From NCBI RefSeq assembly GCF_019393635.1, contig NC_057866.1, positions 372,001 to 436,000 of the forward strand: a DNA stretch of 64,000 nt. Direction: 5' to 3'. Shown in pieces: positions 20,721-33,084 of the stretch. The stretch's first letter is position 1; each line of letters opens with the position of its first letter. The translations under genes were made by a program, and so were the position numbers. Origin of the DNA: Dromiciops gliroides (Eukaryota; Chordata; Mammalia; Microbiotheria; Microbiotheriidae). The notes below the pieces were generated by a model. That model was not told the DNA's origin. It did not search any database and was given only the letters and a program-made list of their open reading frames with translations.

Positions 20721-21179
20721 CTTTGTATCCCGAGGCCTCCGGCTTTCCATGCCAGTTCCTGGGGTCGGTCTTGGCACAGCTGCTGGCTGGGCACATTTCA
20801 GTCCTTCAGTTCTCGGCTTCTGGACGTCCGCGCTGCTGCGGACACTGGGGAGCACCCTCTCTGGAGCCGGCCTCCTCCCCGGGTTTTTGTGGCCCTGGAT
20901 CCTCCAGCTTCTCCTTCTGCCCGTCTGATCCCGCCTTCCCCTTCTCTTTCGTCGTCCGAGGTCGTGCCCCGCCCCCACCTGGGTGGGGGTGTTGGGGCCT
21001 GTGCCGCAGTCGGTCTTTCTTCATGACCTCCTGCGCTTCAGTTAGCACCTGTCTCAATATGACGCCTGAATACGGCCCTCCCTGAGCTAGTACATCGCCC
21101 GCTGCCCAGTGGGCATCTCCCCCTGTGTGTCCCATAGACACCTGCAGCTTCCCTCAGTCAGTCCAGGGGCCCAGCAGGC

Positions 21180-21665
21180 TCCCCGTCTCTTCCTTCCTCC
21201 CCCCTGCGCTCCCTGCCGCAAACTTCCCCCACTCCAAGCCATCCTCCCCACTGCTGCCAAAGCAAGTTTGTTTAAGTGCAGACCTAACAGTCACTCTCCT
21301 ATTCAACCAGCTCTCAAAAAGCCCCGCTCTGTCTAAATGACTTCGGGCTGCCCCACCCCCCTCCAGCTTCCTTGCACAAGGCACGTTCCTCTCCCCACAC
21401 TCTTCAGACCTGGCAGCCAGGGCCCTCCATCCCTCCCCGTCATGTCTTTAGACTGGCTGCCTTCAGCCAGGCCTGCATCCCAGAATCCCGAGCTTCTTCC
21501 TGCAGGAGACACCCCCGGCCACTACCTTCCTGCTTACTGTATCCACGGGCAGATGGTTGGGCCAGAGAAGGAGTGGAAGCCTTTGGAGGCCAGGGGCCGT
21601 TTTGTTTTGCGTTTGCACAGCTCTGCCCGGCACACAGTAGGTGCTTAATCGATGCCTAGCGATTA
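21180..21665 (+). repeat. L2/CR1-type LINE fragment between the two promoters
   Basis: TCTCCTATTCAACCAGCTCT, then ACTTCGGGCTGCCCCACCCC and a CACACAGTAGGTGCTTAATC end. Old fragment. Confidence 0.5.
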
Positions 21666-21849
21666 ATTGATCCAATGGCTCTGCAGGCGTTGCCTTCAAA
21701 CCCGGCACTGCGTACACTTCCATCTGTGGAATGGGCACGGTTCTTCTTGTACTTCCCCCTCCCCGGGTTTGGAGGGCTCTACAAATGGCTGTCATCCCCC
21801 TGGCTCTGCCCACCAAGACCAGAAGACTTCGTGTGGCTGAGGCTCTGGG

Positions 21850-22326
21850 AGAAGAGGGTGGAGGCAAGAAGGTACCGGGGCCGGACTACAACTCCCCGCG
21901 GGCCTCGGGGAGACGAGCCACTGCGCATGTGCTCAGCACTTGGCCTTTCAGGTCTGACTCCACTCGGTGGCGCTGCCGCTCCGCTGGTGGGCGGGGCGGG
22001 GGCGGGAGTAGGGGGCAGGGAAGAGGAGGGAAGAAGGGAGGGAGAGAGGGGAAGGGGAGGGGGAGGGGGAGGGGGAGAGGCAGAGAGGAGGGGGGGAGGA
22101 AGGGAGAGTGAAATGGGGGCGGGAGGGGGGAGGAAGTGGGCGGGGAGACTTCTGCTCCGCCCACATGCTGGAAGGGGAGGGGAGGAGGGGGAGGAGGGGG
22201 AGGAGGGGGAGGAGGAGGAGGAGGGCGAGGGCGGGGGATGCGGGGCTGCCCCGAGCCTTCTCTTCTGGATCCGCGGGAGCCTCCGGAGCCTGAGCCGCCG
22301 CGGCCGCCTCCGCCTTGGCTGCTGCA
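21850..22326 (+). promoter_or_regulatory. CpG-rich plus-strand promoter and first non-coding exon, probably of the TBC-domain gene
   Basis: Contains ACTACAACTCCC at 21887-21898 (ZNF143-type site), TGCGCATGTGC at 21922-21932 (NRF1-like), a 220-bp GGGGA polypurine tract (22015-22235) and a GC-rich segment ending CTGCTGCAG followed by GTAAGG, a strong donor after 22326. No coding gene starts here on the plus strand before the RabGAP exon at 48956, so it is probably that gene's first exon. The joining is inferred. Confidence 0.55.
22015..22235. repeat. (GGGGA)n/(GGA)n polypurine tract
   Basis: About 220 bp, almost only G and A on the plus strand, with a short C-containing break near 22140. Confidence 0.95.
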
Positions 22327-24750
22327 GGTAAGGGAGCCAGGCAGCCCACGGGGGAGGAGGGGAGGGCTACGCGCGTGTCTGCCTGGAGAGGGTGCCCCCC
22401 CCCTCGCGTGGGAGAGCTGCGGCGAAACTGGGTGTGACCCTGCGTGCTTCTGGGGGACAGTGGGGGTGACACCCCGTGTCTGTGTGGCCGGGCTAGGGGC
22501 CGGGGTCCTGGTGAGGGCCCGTGGGCGCCAGGGGCCTGGCTCTGAGGAAGACAGACCGCAGGGCACCCATCAGGCACACACCCTAAGGCTGGCCCTGGTT
22601 AACTTCGTCTCGGACCCACGTGTGGTGAGCCTTCTGGGGGAGGGGGCACCAGATGACAGTGGGCAGAGGGAAGCTGACGCCCCTCCCACAGCGGAGCAGA
22701 GCCCAGGGAAGGGGCCCGGGCAGACGTGGTAATCCCCTCTGAATCTCAGGGGCCTGGCTGGTGGGTCAGCCAAGCCTAAGCCCAGGTCGTCCCCATCCAT
22801 CCCATTGACTCCCACAGCTGAACCTCTCCCCACTTGCTTCATTTTTCCAGCCCTCTCTGTGGACACCCCTTGACCCAGGGCCTCGTGGGTATCCAACCAC
22901 AGTCCAGGTGGCCAGCTCCTGCTTCCTCAGAGCAGACCCGCCTCGCTTACAGTCATTGGGCAGTGAGGGGACCCCCATTTTTCCAGTCTGTCTCCAGGGA
23001 GCCTCAAAGGGCCGAAGTTTCGGTAAATGGCAACCAGTGGAGAACGCTTCCCAACCCCCACCCTACCCATCATTGCATTCTTGAAATGAGGGCCCACTTC
23101 TGGAGACTGTCCTCCTGAAGCTGAGACCCCAATTCTTGTGTGTGATTGTTAGGGTTACTCTTTCCTCCATCTCCGGGATAGGCTGTTGCCTGCTTTGAGC
23201 TTCTCTCCCCTCCCCTCCCCTCCCCATCTCTCCTTTCCTCTTCGGTGAGAAGGGAAACTAGAACTCTGTACTTGTTAGAAAAGACATGAAAATAACAGTC
23301 AATTGGCCCTGAGTGAGAGCTAGCCTGAGCAGAGCAGCCAGTGCATGAACTCAGGAACAGGACGGCTATTCTGGGTACCCACGTGATGGGATGATGTACG
23401 GCTCAGTGGTTAGGGCCTCCTTTGGTCAGCCTCTGAGGAAGCCTGTAAGGTACCTACTTAGTGTCAGACACTGCGGAGACAAAGGCAAGGGTCTAGGTCC
23501 TGCCCTCAAGGAGCTGACAGTCTAGGGAGAGGGCAGAGACCAGGCAAGGTCCATTTGGAGGCTAAAGAGCTGGCACCTCTGGGGCCTATTGGACTCAGGC
23601 TGTGAGACCTCAGATGTGGGCTGCCCCACAGCTAGAGGCTCTCCAAGGAGTCGGGAGATGCTGCCGTTACCGGCTTGAATGTTAACTCACAGGGGCACCT
23701 GAGTGTCCTTATCTGTAAAATGAGAGAATTGGACTAGGCGACCTCCCAGGCCCTTTCTCGCTCTGACAGGCTAGAATCCTCTGCCTCTGTTTCTCTAGCT
23801 GCAAGGAAGTCCCGCCTCCTCTCTGGCTCATTATCTCAGGAGTGAATCAAGCCTGTCCCACCACGTTGGGAGGAGGTGGACAGCGCCCTCACTGGTGGTC
23901 AGTCTTGGAGTCTTGGCAAGACTTGGTGTGGTTGGGCCGACCCAGCAACAGCCTATGCCCAGCAAGCTAGCAGGCGCGTGAGCAAGGGGCTGTGATGGAA
24001 CAGCGGGTGGGCAACTTGGGGGTGCTGCCTGCTGTGTCCGGGCCAGGAAGACACTTGGAAAACAAACACAAGCTGTGACCCAGAATAGAGGCTTCATGTG
24101 GCTTGGCCCCAAGGGAGCCCCTGCTGGACCCACTCGCCTTTAGACCCCATCCCTGCCCGTGTGCCTGTTTCCCCATCTGAATTCAAGGCCATGGTGGTGG
24201 GTGATCATCTTAGGCACTCCAGTGCTTCCCCAGGGGCCAGGTGGGCTGCAGATGCTTGACTTTCCAAGAAGCCAGTTCAGCAGCCCGGCCATGGGCTCCC
24301 GCCTTCCCGGCCATGATCTTCCCAACACGTGGGCCTCTCCCAGCTTTGACTTGGCTGGCCCCGGAAGGCAGGAGCAAGGGTATCAGGGAAAGGCACAGCC
24401 ATGCAATCTGGGCTGCCCCAAAGTGGCTGGGGCCCCTGGGAAGGTGGGGAGTTCCCCATCACCAGCAGTCTCATGGACGGCTCCAGCAGATGCCCCGGTG
24501 GGTCAGGGTCAGCTTTCCATGCGCTGACCCCTCCCAGTGAGCCTGGGCGAGGCTTGGGACATGGGCCCCATCTTCCCGGGGCACACCCACTCCTGCCTGA
24601 GCCCTCCTGCAGGGCCCAGTTCCCAGATGCTTGTCCAGCCAAGGAGCCTGCCCCCTCAGCCTCCTCCCTTCCTTGGGCTGCTGGGATGAGGCCTGGGCCG
24701 GGCCCTGGCTCTCTTTGGTCTCCCTTCACCACCCCACCCCCTGCTCCCCA
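22327..24750. other. Presumed intron 1 of the TBC gene, unique GC-rich sequence
   Basis: No gene supported. A MIR-like piece lies at about 23690-23775 (TCCTTATCTGTAAAATGAGA). Otherwise nothing recognised. Confidence 0.5.
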
Positions 24751-24757
24751 GGCTTGT

Positions 24758-24793
24758 CAGGGTTCCTTCCTCTGGAAGCAGACGCCCTGAGGG
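24758..24793 (+). repeat. Source of inverted copy B
   Basis: 36 bp, beginning CAGGGTTCCTTCCTCTGGAA, found again in reverse at 25545-25580. Confidence 0.9.
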
Positions 24794-25093
24794 AGTGACT
24801 CACTGGCAAGAAGCCCCTTCAGGCCTGGGGCAGCGGGCAGTAGGCAGCCAGCCCGGGGATGCCAACACCGTGTGGAAATGTCTGGGGGGGGGCGGCTCGT
24901 TCCTCTCTCCAGGCCCTGAGTGGGGGTGGGGGTGGGGACAGACACAGCTTTTCCAAAGACCAGCAGTGTTCTCCACTGACAAGATAAGGATTGTTTGGAA
25001 ATGAGGAAAGCAGAGGGAAGTCAGGGAGCCTGCTTAGGCAGCTGAGGAGGGAGGGAGCTGGGCTCAGGCCCTCACTGGGAGGGCTGCTGCACT

Positions 25094-25097
25094 GTGC

Positions 25098-25185
<88 letters not shown>

Positions 25186-25345
25186 AGGAGGGAGAGAGAG
25201 GGAGAGAGGGAGGGGATGCGAGAGGGGGTGTGTGGGTGTTTGTGCGTTTGTGCGTGCAAGTGAGTGTGAGGGGGTGTGTGTGTGGATGTTTGCATGCCTG
25301 TGTGTGTGCGCTTGTGCGTGTGTGTGCATGCTCGCTTGTGGAGGA
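25094..25345. repeat. (GT)n(GA)n compound microsatellite
   Basis: About 30 GT units, then about 12 GA units, then degenerate GT-rich sequence. Confidence 0.97.
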
Positions 25346-25440
25346 AGGACAACCTTCTGCCCTTGGCCGTGGTAACATAAAAGTTACACCTGCAATTTTG
25401 TAATTTCGGACCTTTGGCGAAATCTTCGTCTCTGCTCCAG

Positions 25441-25589
25441 CCCTGGGTTCTGGGTTCGGCTAGACCCCACCCCCACCCCATGGCAGGTCCCTCTTAGAAC
25501 AATACGATTGGAAGGGACTTCACTACCCACTTTACAGGTAGACGCCCTCAGGGCGTCTGCTTCCAGAGGAAGGAACCCTGGGTTCTGGG
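25441..25589. repeat. Composite templated insertion flanked by a 14-bp direct repeat
   Basis: 25456-25541 is an inverted copy of 26032-26117 (86 bp, one difference) and 25545-25580 is an inverted copy of 24758-24793 (36 bp, exact). CCCTGGGTTCTGGG stands at 25441-25454 and 25576-25589. The junction forms GACGCCCTCAGGGCGTC, a perfect 8-bp palindrome around one base. Confidence 0.92.
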
Positions 25590-26031
25590 GCTGCTCCCTG
25601 TGAGAGAACAGCTTACAGCACCTGCCCTGGAGCACCCTGGGACATTGTAGGGCCCCCCATGACACCCAGCAGCTCCAGAGCTAAGCCTGCTCTCTCCCAC
25701 ACCCCTCCCAGCTTGGAGACACCACCCATGGCCCATCCTGCCCCAGCCTAGATGCGGATGGGAGCTTTGGCCTTCAAGGACGGAGGTCTCCTCCTGACCA
25801 GCTTGGCTGCAGGCCTGGGAAAACTGATGCGGGAGAAAAGACTCAGAAACTCACATGTGGAAATTCTGAATTTCTTACCTTCCCTGATAGATGAGGGCGA
25901 AGGGCTCCAAGTGGGAAGTCTGTAAGCCTCCCCTAATGTGTTTGGGGTGTGAGTGAGGGGAGCCACCCAGGCTGCCTGGGGGGTGGCTGAGTCAAGTGAC
26001 TGGGCAAGGAGGGGTTGGCCCAGCTTCTTTC

Positions 26032-26117
26032 CTACCTGTAAAGTGGGTAGTGAAGTCCCTTCCAATCATATTGTTCTAAGAGGGACCTGCCATGGGGTGG
26101 GGGTGGGGTCTAGCCGA
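26032..26117 (+). repeat. Source of inverted copy A
   Basis: 86 bp found again in reverse at 25456-25541 with one difference (T here, C in the copy as read on the same strand). Confidence 0.9.
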
Positions 26118-27415
26118 GGAAGCCTCCTCCGGGAGTGCACAGAGGCCTGGAGCTAGAAGGAGGGGAGAGGAGCTGTGGGGAACAGGGCTCCTGGTGCCTC
26201 TCTGGTCTGGCTGAGGTCACCCTGCCTCACGGCCCCTCCAGACTGTCCTTGTGTTATTCCCTACTTCTCTTCCCTGCAGTAAAGCATGCCGTGGAGAACA
26301 CCTGGGGGGGAGGGCAGCGCAGCTGGAAACACTGACCCTCAGAGCCCTCTCTGAGACAGCCCTAGAACAGAAGCCTGGCAGTCACCCCATTACTCCACCT
26401 CTCAGTGACCTCACCTGCTAAATGGGCAGAGAGTCAAAGTGCCCCACCAGGCCCTCCTTGGTGGGTCTTCCCTGACCCCATCTTGACAACCCCCAGGAGA
26501 GTGCATGCATCGGTGAGGAAGGAGTGGTCAGTAGTGACTCATTGGCCCAGGGGTGGGGGAAGAGAGGTGGCTAGCAGCTCCAACCTAGCAGAGGACTGTG
26601 GGGACGGAAGCCACCAAGTGAGGGGTAATGCCGGAAGTGGGGGTGGGGGCAGCCTGTTCTAGGAGCTTGGCTGAGAAGGGAGGAGAGATGGGCGTTGCTT
26701 AGCGGGAGGGGGGGAGATCTGGGGGAGCTTGTGGGCAAAGAGAAAGTCATGGAGAAGGATAGAGAGGTTCTCTCGTCTCAGCCTGTGCGGGCCGGGTGCT
26801 AGGGGGGTGAGCACAGGCCGGGCCTTGGCTGAGCTTGGCTTGGGGCAGGCCGCTAGAGACAGGCTCTGGGCCCTTGCAGGGGCTCAACTTTGAAACAGGA
26901 AACCCTTCTGGACAGCCGAGCCCCGGCTTCTTACCACTACCCACAGACACCTCCCCCAAACACGGAGTCCTGGGGCCCATGGTGGGCGGAGGAAGAAAGC
27001 CTTGGGGAGAAGGTGCATCAGTCCTAGGCCTTGAAGGCTGACTCAGAAACTAAAGAACTTCCTGCTGTGTGTAAAGGAAAATGGGAGCAAATTTCCGAGT
27101 CTGGGGAGTTGTGGGGTTAGGGCTCCTCGGTGTCAGGCCGGCCCAAGGAGGGGACGCTGCTCCCTGAGGTCCTACCAGGGCCCTGGCTGTCCTTCAGGGA
27201 GGGCTGCAAAGCAGCGGCTAAGAAGTGGCTCTCGGTAGTGGCAGCCAGGAAGAGCTTTGGATCAGGCCTTGCCTAGAGGACGATGGGAGAGGAAGAGGAG
27301 GAATCCATGGGAGGACCTGGCTGTCCTCAGGGCCAGTGTATGCTGAGTGGTTGGAGCTGTGCCTTGCTCTGCCGCTGCTAGCTTTTACATAGCATCTGTA
27401 AGCAAAGTGCGCTTT
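26118..27415. other. Presumed intron, nothing recognised
   Basis: GC-rich unique sequence with short open frames only. Confidence 0.5.
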
Positions 27416-27419
27416 GATC

Positions 27420-27548
27420 TTCACTACAAACTTGAGGTAGGCACATTTTACAGAGGAGGAAACTGAGGCAGTGTCACACAGCTAGTAAGACCGGATTTGA
27501 ATTCAGGTGTCCCTGACGCCAGCCCAGTGCTCTGTGCATTAGGGTATC
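27420..27548 (-). repeat. MIR-like SINE
   Basis: ACATTTTACAGAGGAGGAAA and CAGTGTCACACAGCTAGTAA, antisense. Confidence 0.65.
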
Positions 27549-27672
27549 CCCTAGCTGGTCCAGGAGAAGCTACACCTGTTTAGATGTCTCTATCCGGCCA
27601 ATGCCCTCTCCTAAAAGAACTTCATTCCGAGTGAGCCAGAAGTTGGCAGCTCTCTTGAAAAGAACAGGTTTA

Positions 27673-27826
27673 GGAGCAGCTGGATGGCACAGTGGATAAA
27701 GCACCAGCCCTGGATTCAGGAGGACCCGAGTTCAAATCTGACCTCAGACACTTGACACTTAATAACTGTCTGACCCTGGGCAAGTCACTTAACCCTCATT
27801 GCCCCACAAAAAATAAAAAAAATAAC
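27673..27826 (+). repeat. Marsupial CORE-SINE
   Basis: GAGCAGCTGGATGGCACAGT head, A-rich tail. Confidence 0.92.
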
Positions 27827-27913
27827 ATGTTTGATTGCTGCATCTTTAGAAACAGTCCTGCCCTCTCCTCCATCCCCCAGAAAAGCATACCTTGTTAAAA
27901 AAAAAAAAGTACC

Positions 27914-28064
27914 GGGGCAGCTAGGTGGTGCAGTGGATAGAACACCAGCCCTGGAGTCAGAAGGACCTGAGTTCAAATCTGGCCTCAGACACTTAACAGG
28001 TACTAGTTGTGTGACCTTGGGCGAGTCACTTAACCCCAACTACCTCACTAAAAAAAAAAAAAAA
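27914..28064 (+). repeat. Marsupial CORE-SINE
   Basis: Near-consensus copy with poly(A) tail; AAAAGTACC precedes the head and follows the tail. Confidence 0.92.
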
Positions 28065-28089
28065 GTACCATTAAAACAAATACATCAAT

Positions 28090-28790
28090 ACTCTTTCTGC
28101 GTCTGATAGCATATGTGCCATTCTTCACCTGTGGTCCACCCCATTTCTAACAAGATGAAAGAACTCTGGAGCTAAGACTGGTCCTCACGTGTTCTCTGTC
28201 AGTTCAGAGTGACCTTCCCACATTTCTCTGAATTCCTCGCACTGGTGGTTTCTTATGGCAAAGTGACGTTCCATGACATTAACTCACTCCAGCTACTTCA
28301 GCCATCCCCCAGTTGATGGGGCTGCCTCTTTGTTTTCAGGCCTTTACTGCTCCCCAAAAGGCTGCTGGAATACTTTTGTCTGTGTGAGGCCTGTATATCC
28401 AGCTTTGGCCTTGGGGTACAGGCCTGTGCTGGGATCATTGGGTCAAAGGATATGAACAGGTTAGTCACTTTTCTTCCATGATTCTAAGCTGTTTCCCAGA
28501 ATGAGCCTAGCATTTTATAGCTCCACCAACCATGTATGAGTATGTCTGTCTTCACACAGCCCCTTCAACACTGACTCTTGAGTATTCCACTAAGTGGGAG
28601 ATAAAGCCTTAGAGTTATTTTCATTTGCGTTGCTCTCACTAGTAGTGAGCCGGAGCATTTTCCCAAGGGGCAGTGGATCATTTGTATTTCTCCTAAAAAC
28701 TGGTTATGTGTTTTGTGCCCCTCTCCATTGGAGAATGGCTCTTTGTGCCCAGTCAGCCTTTTATGAGAGATCCCCATTCGTGGCTTTGCT
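28090..28790 (-). repeat. L1 fragment (ORF2 C-terminal/3' part)
   Basis: Antisense L1: CCCCAGTTGATGGGGCTGCC, GGGTCAAAGGATATGAACAG and GCATTTTATAGCTCCACCAA are known in the 3' half of ORF2. Diverged. Confidence 0.7.
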
Positions 28791-29059
28791 TCTCAGCTGG
28801 GCTGCATTAATCTGCTTTGTCCCACAACTTTTCCATCTACGCCTCTGCCTAACTCTTGTGTGGGGAGGGATTCTTCTCCTTTACCTCAGCTCTTCTGCCT
28901 ACTGGGCCTTGGAAACCTTCCCCGGCTGTGGAGGAGCCAGCCCTTACAGAATAGGGGAAAGAGCACCAGGGTCAGGGGTGCCTGCGCCGCTGACAGTCCT
29001 GCCGATGACTCGCAGCGTCACCCCAGAGAGGCTCCTTAATGCTGCTGCGCCCCCACTGA

Positions 29060-29240
29060 CCCATCTGTAAAATGAAGGGTGCGGTTCTTGTGCTGGAAGG
29101 TCCCCAAGCCCAACTGTTCCATCTTACAGGTGAGGGAACTAAGGCCTAGGAATGGTAATTGACCTCGTAAGTGGCCAAGACAAGATTCAAACCCAGGTCT
29201 TTCTGCCTCCAAATTCAGTGCACCCTGCCCTTCCGTCTTA
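29060..29240 (-). repeat. MIR-like SINE fragment
   Basis: TCCATCTTACAGGTGAGGGA, then AAGACAAGATTCAAACCCAG. Confidence 0.6.
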
Positions 29241-29404
29241 TGGTATAGAGAGTACAGAGGCCAGAGGGAATTCAGGGTGATCGGTGGGGGCAGGGGTGGA
29301 GCTATCTGAGGTCTCCCTTGTTGGGAGCTGGGCCCCTGGCATCCAGGCCTGCTGAGGGCCCCAAGTAGATGGAACCTGCAGGAACACCTGCTGTCTTGCA
29401 CCGG

Positions 29405-29525
29405 GGAGCAAAGGGAGGCCAGATCCGCTCCTCCCCCTCCTCCTTTTCCTCCTCCCCCTCCTGTTCCTTTTCTCCTTTCTTCCTTCCCCTCTTCTCCCTT
29501 CTCTCCTCTTCCTCCTTTTCACAGG
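29405..29525. repeat. (CCT/TTC)n polypyrimidine tract
   Basis: About 120 bp of C/T-rich repeat. Confidence 0.9.
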
Positions 29526-29529
29526 TCTC

Positions 29530-31175
29530 CTCCCCATCTACATCCTGCCGGTATTGGATTCTGGCCCAAGGGGCACCTTCTGGGCTCTCCCGGGGCCAAG
29601 GCACCGAGGTACCTTGGAGCCAATGGGGTCCAACTAGACTGGCTGTGGCAGGGAGGGAAGGTGGACTTGGGGACCAGGGAATCTTGCATCAGGCTCAAGC
29701 CCAGGCCCTCACCTCCCAAGGGGCTCAGGAGTCAGCAGTGACCTGTATGCATGCTGAGAACTTCAGGGTTTCTGCTCAGGCTCGTGCCTGCCCAGATGTT
29801 GCAGGTGGCTCAGGATGGAAAGCTCCCCGGAGCAGATTCCCCCAGCTAGAACCACATCGATGGCTTTGTCCTGAGCCTGCCTAAGCTTGCCAGCTCACTG
29901 CCTCTCAGCAGCCAGATAGTCTGACTTGTACCTGAACCAGCATGTCCTTATTCAGCCAGGGATCGGTCACATTTTTGCACAAAGGCGTCCAATGATGGTC
30001 GCCTCGCTCCCTGTGAAGGCTGTCCGCTTTGTCAGGTACCTTTGCCCCACATCAAATCGAAGGCTGTCTCTGTGCACTTTACCGCCATGATGCCCGGTTC
30101 TGCCCTCTGGAGCTCAAGCAGAAAAGGCCCTTCCAGTACCAGAAGACACGTCTGTTGTCCCCCTCCCCCCATGTCTAAACGTTTCCTGTTTTTCTTGGGC
30201 TTCCTCGGTCCTCAGCAAGAGGGGAACACTCCTGTAGGTGGGCTCAGGTGATCCCGTAAAGATGGTTCTGGGTATGATGTGGGAAGGGGTAGCATTGGCT
30301 GGGTGTTGTCTCCTCCCCTTTCTCCACCCAACACCTGTCCAAGCTACCCCCAAGTTTCTGTTCTGCCCTTTTCTCCCCTCCTGTCCCTGCCCCATGGGCA
30401 CCGAGGGAACTCACCCCCTTCCCTTATCCTTCCTTCTCCTTGGGCTCTGGCTATCTCACCTTTGGCTGCACTGAGAGGGGCCACTGGCAATAGCCACATG
30501 TCTGGGCTCTCCTCCGAGCCTCAGCAGGCCCTGAATGGAGGCAGGGCTGGGGGATTGCCACGAGAGATAACAGATTACGTGACAGCCCTGGCCACACAGC
30601 AGGTACCAGGGGACAGGTGTGATGCAGCTGTCTCTGATTCCAGGTCTCATGCTCTCAAAACAAGGCGAGGCGTCGTCTAGCACAGATCCAGCTGGGACTG
30701 GCAAATGGGAGGAGCTGATCAGAACAGTCTTCTTGATTCCCCCCTTCCCCCAGCCCAGCAAAGAAGCCCTGATGTTCTGTTATTCCTTTATGAGGTCTAA
30801 AAAGGCTCTTTGGTCAGACTCCTTGGACTTGGCAGTCAGCCCTTGGCTGGCCAAAGGACAGGCCACCTTCTCAAGGGGGTAGTCAAGGCATGAAATGGCT
30901 CTGGAGATTGTAACCCCTGGCAGCAGAGAAGAGAGCCAACTATGGAAGAAGAGCCCAGCCCCGGAGAGGGCTCCAAGCCCAGAAGGTGGGGGACTGAAGC
31001 TTTTCCCTCTCACCCCCACTAGACTTGGGGTATTGTAGCAGAGCTAGTTACTCAGTGGGAGGCACTGACTCCAACAGGAAGCAGCCCCAGAAGTCAAGGC
31101 AGAAGACAGCTGAGAGAAGTGTGATGAATGGGGCAAGAAGAAAACCATCTCTGACTGGGTAGAGATGAGTTGCAG
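29530..31175. other. Presumed intron, nothing recognised
   Basis: No coding exon, RNA gene or clear repeat seen. Confidence 0.45.
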
Positions 31176-31188
31176 AAAAGAGTGAGCA

Positions 31189-31326
31189 GGGGCAACAAGG
31201 TGGCACAGTGGATAGAACACCAGCCCTGGAGTCAGGAGGACTTGAGTTCAAATCTGGCCTCAGATACTTGACACTTACTAGCTGTGTGACCCTGGGCGAG
31301 TCACTTAACCCCAAATACCTCACCAA

Positions 31327-31383
<57 letters not shown>

Positions 31384-31403
31384 AAGAAAAAGAAAGAAAG
31401 AAA

Positions 31404-31483
<80 letters not shown>
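31189..31483 (+). repeat. CORE-SINE whose tail became (GA)n(GAAA)n
   Basis: SINE body to about 31327, then about 25 GA units and about 25 GAAA-type units. AAAAGAGTGAGCAG precedes it (about 31175-31188) and AAAAGAGTGGGCAG follows (31484-31497), so the microsatellite lies inside the target duplication and grew from the tail. Confidence 0.9.
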
Positions 31484-32009
31484 AAAGAGTGGGCAGAAGA
31501 GCGGGCAGAACAGGAGGCTGACCTGCCCAGCAGAGATGCCAAACCCAGGAGAACCATCTGTGGGGATGGACATCAGAGCCATGTGGTGCTGGAGCTCTCT
31601 CCAAGTGTACTGAGTGTATGCCTACTCTGCTCACAGACAGAGTTGTAGAAGAGAGCATGGGTCTCATCTCAGTAAACCCTTTTGCTTTGAGTTCATTGTC
31701 TATCCTGGCTGACTGTTAATGGTAAGTGCACCAGCAGGGGCTCGGGAGCTACAGTTTGACCTGTTCAGCCCCAGAGGGGCATCCTCAAAAGGGGCCCTGT
31801 AATAAGCAAGTCCTCACAATGATCCTGTGGCGTTGGCTCCATGGATAGAGATGGAAATGGGAGAGGTGACTTCAGGAAGTCACCAGAACGTGAATTTGGG
31901 TCAGACTGGGGCCTTCTGAACAGGCTACAGGCAAGGGGCTGGGCATCCTTTCAGCGTATTCAGCGCCTTCCATGTACAGAGGCTAGAGATGTTTTTGTCC
32001 TTGGTTTTC

Positions 32010-32161
32010 TTTCTTTTTTTTTTTTAGTGAGGCAATTGGGGTTAAGTGACTTGCCCAGGGTCACACAGCTAGTAAGTGTTAAGTGTCTGAGGCCGAATTT
32101 GAACTCAGGTCCTCCTGACTCCAGGGCTGGTGCTCTATCCACTATGCCACCTAGCTGCCCC
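32010..32161 (-). repeat. Marsupial CORE-SINE with target duplication
   Basis: TGTCCTTGGTTTTC at 31996-32009 and 32162-32175. Confidence 0.93.
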
Positions 32162-32175
32162 TGTCCTTGGTTTTC

Positions 32176-33040
32176 AAAGAGGACCAAGGACATTACAGGG
32201 TGATGTCTTGACTCGCATTGCATTTAAATGAGGCAAGCTACACAAAGTCATCACCTCATTCTCTGAGTTGTCAAAGTTCACTGGCAGGACAAAGGATGAC
32301 CAGTGACGATCCGGGCTGCAGTGGATGACCTTGGGGTCTTCCATACCTGCCCAAGCTCCTAGTGCCCCCTTCATGGCCGTTGGAGCAAACACTTCTCTTC
32401 CGCCCACCTGCTTGGGGTAGACCCTGGACACAGGAGGGCAAACCCCCAGAGGGTTTGAGACGCCTCAGTTACTCTAAGGGTGGGGCTGCTTTACATGCTG
32501 CAGCTCCTCAGAGCCGCTGGTGGGAGTGGACCCACTGAAGCAAGATGAGCAGCCACCTCCCCTACCTACCAGGGGCTGGTCCTCCCTGAGCAGCCCATAG
32601 ACACGGAGGCAGGAGATATGGTTAACAGAAAAGCAAAGCAAGCTTGGGCAGCTCTCAGAGAGGCCAGCACCCCACTGCCCATAACTCCTTCACAGAGGCC
32701 AGTCCTGCTCCAAGGACCAGCTCTGTGCCCTCCCTCTGCGCCCACTTGGTGTCCACGCCTGTCCCAGCCCCACCCCCAGCACAGCTGCATTTCCTCGGGT
32801 TTCATTTCCATCACTCTGTGGATGGGTTGCCTTCTTCCTGTTCACTAGGCCAGGTGAGAAGCCAGAGTCCACAGAGGCACAGCCTTGGGCTTTGGGGGAG
32901 CCCAGCCTCACCTGTGCTACCCACTGAGTTTCCAGTCCTCAGGCATCCCCTTCTGGTGGCTCCAAGGCTAGAGCTGTGGCACATAGTAGGTGCTTAATGT
33001 TTGCTGACCGACTGCCTGACCTTTCGGGGCACTCCCTCTT
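32176..33040. other. Presumed intron, nothing recognised
   Basis: Only short non-homologous open frames and a 'gcacatagtaggtgcttaatg' repeat end near 32980. Confidence 0.45.
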
Positions 33041-33084
33041 TTCTGGGTTTGGAGGACACCAGTTTTCCTCCCACCTTTCTGGTT

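Noticed and set aside
25064-25481. His/Thr- and Cys/Val-repeat open frames
   Set aside because: Translations of the (GT)n(GA)n microsatellite.
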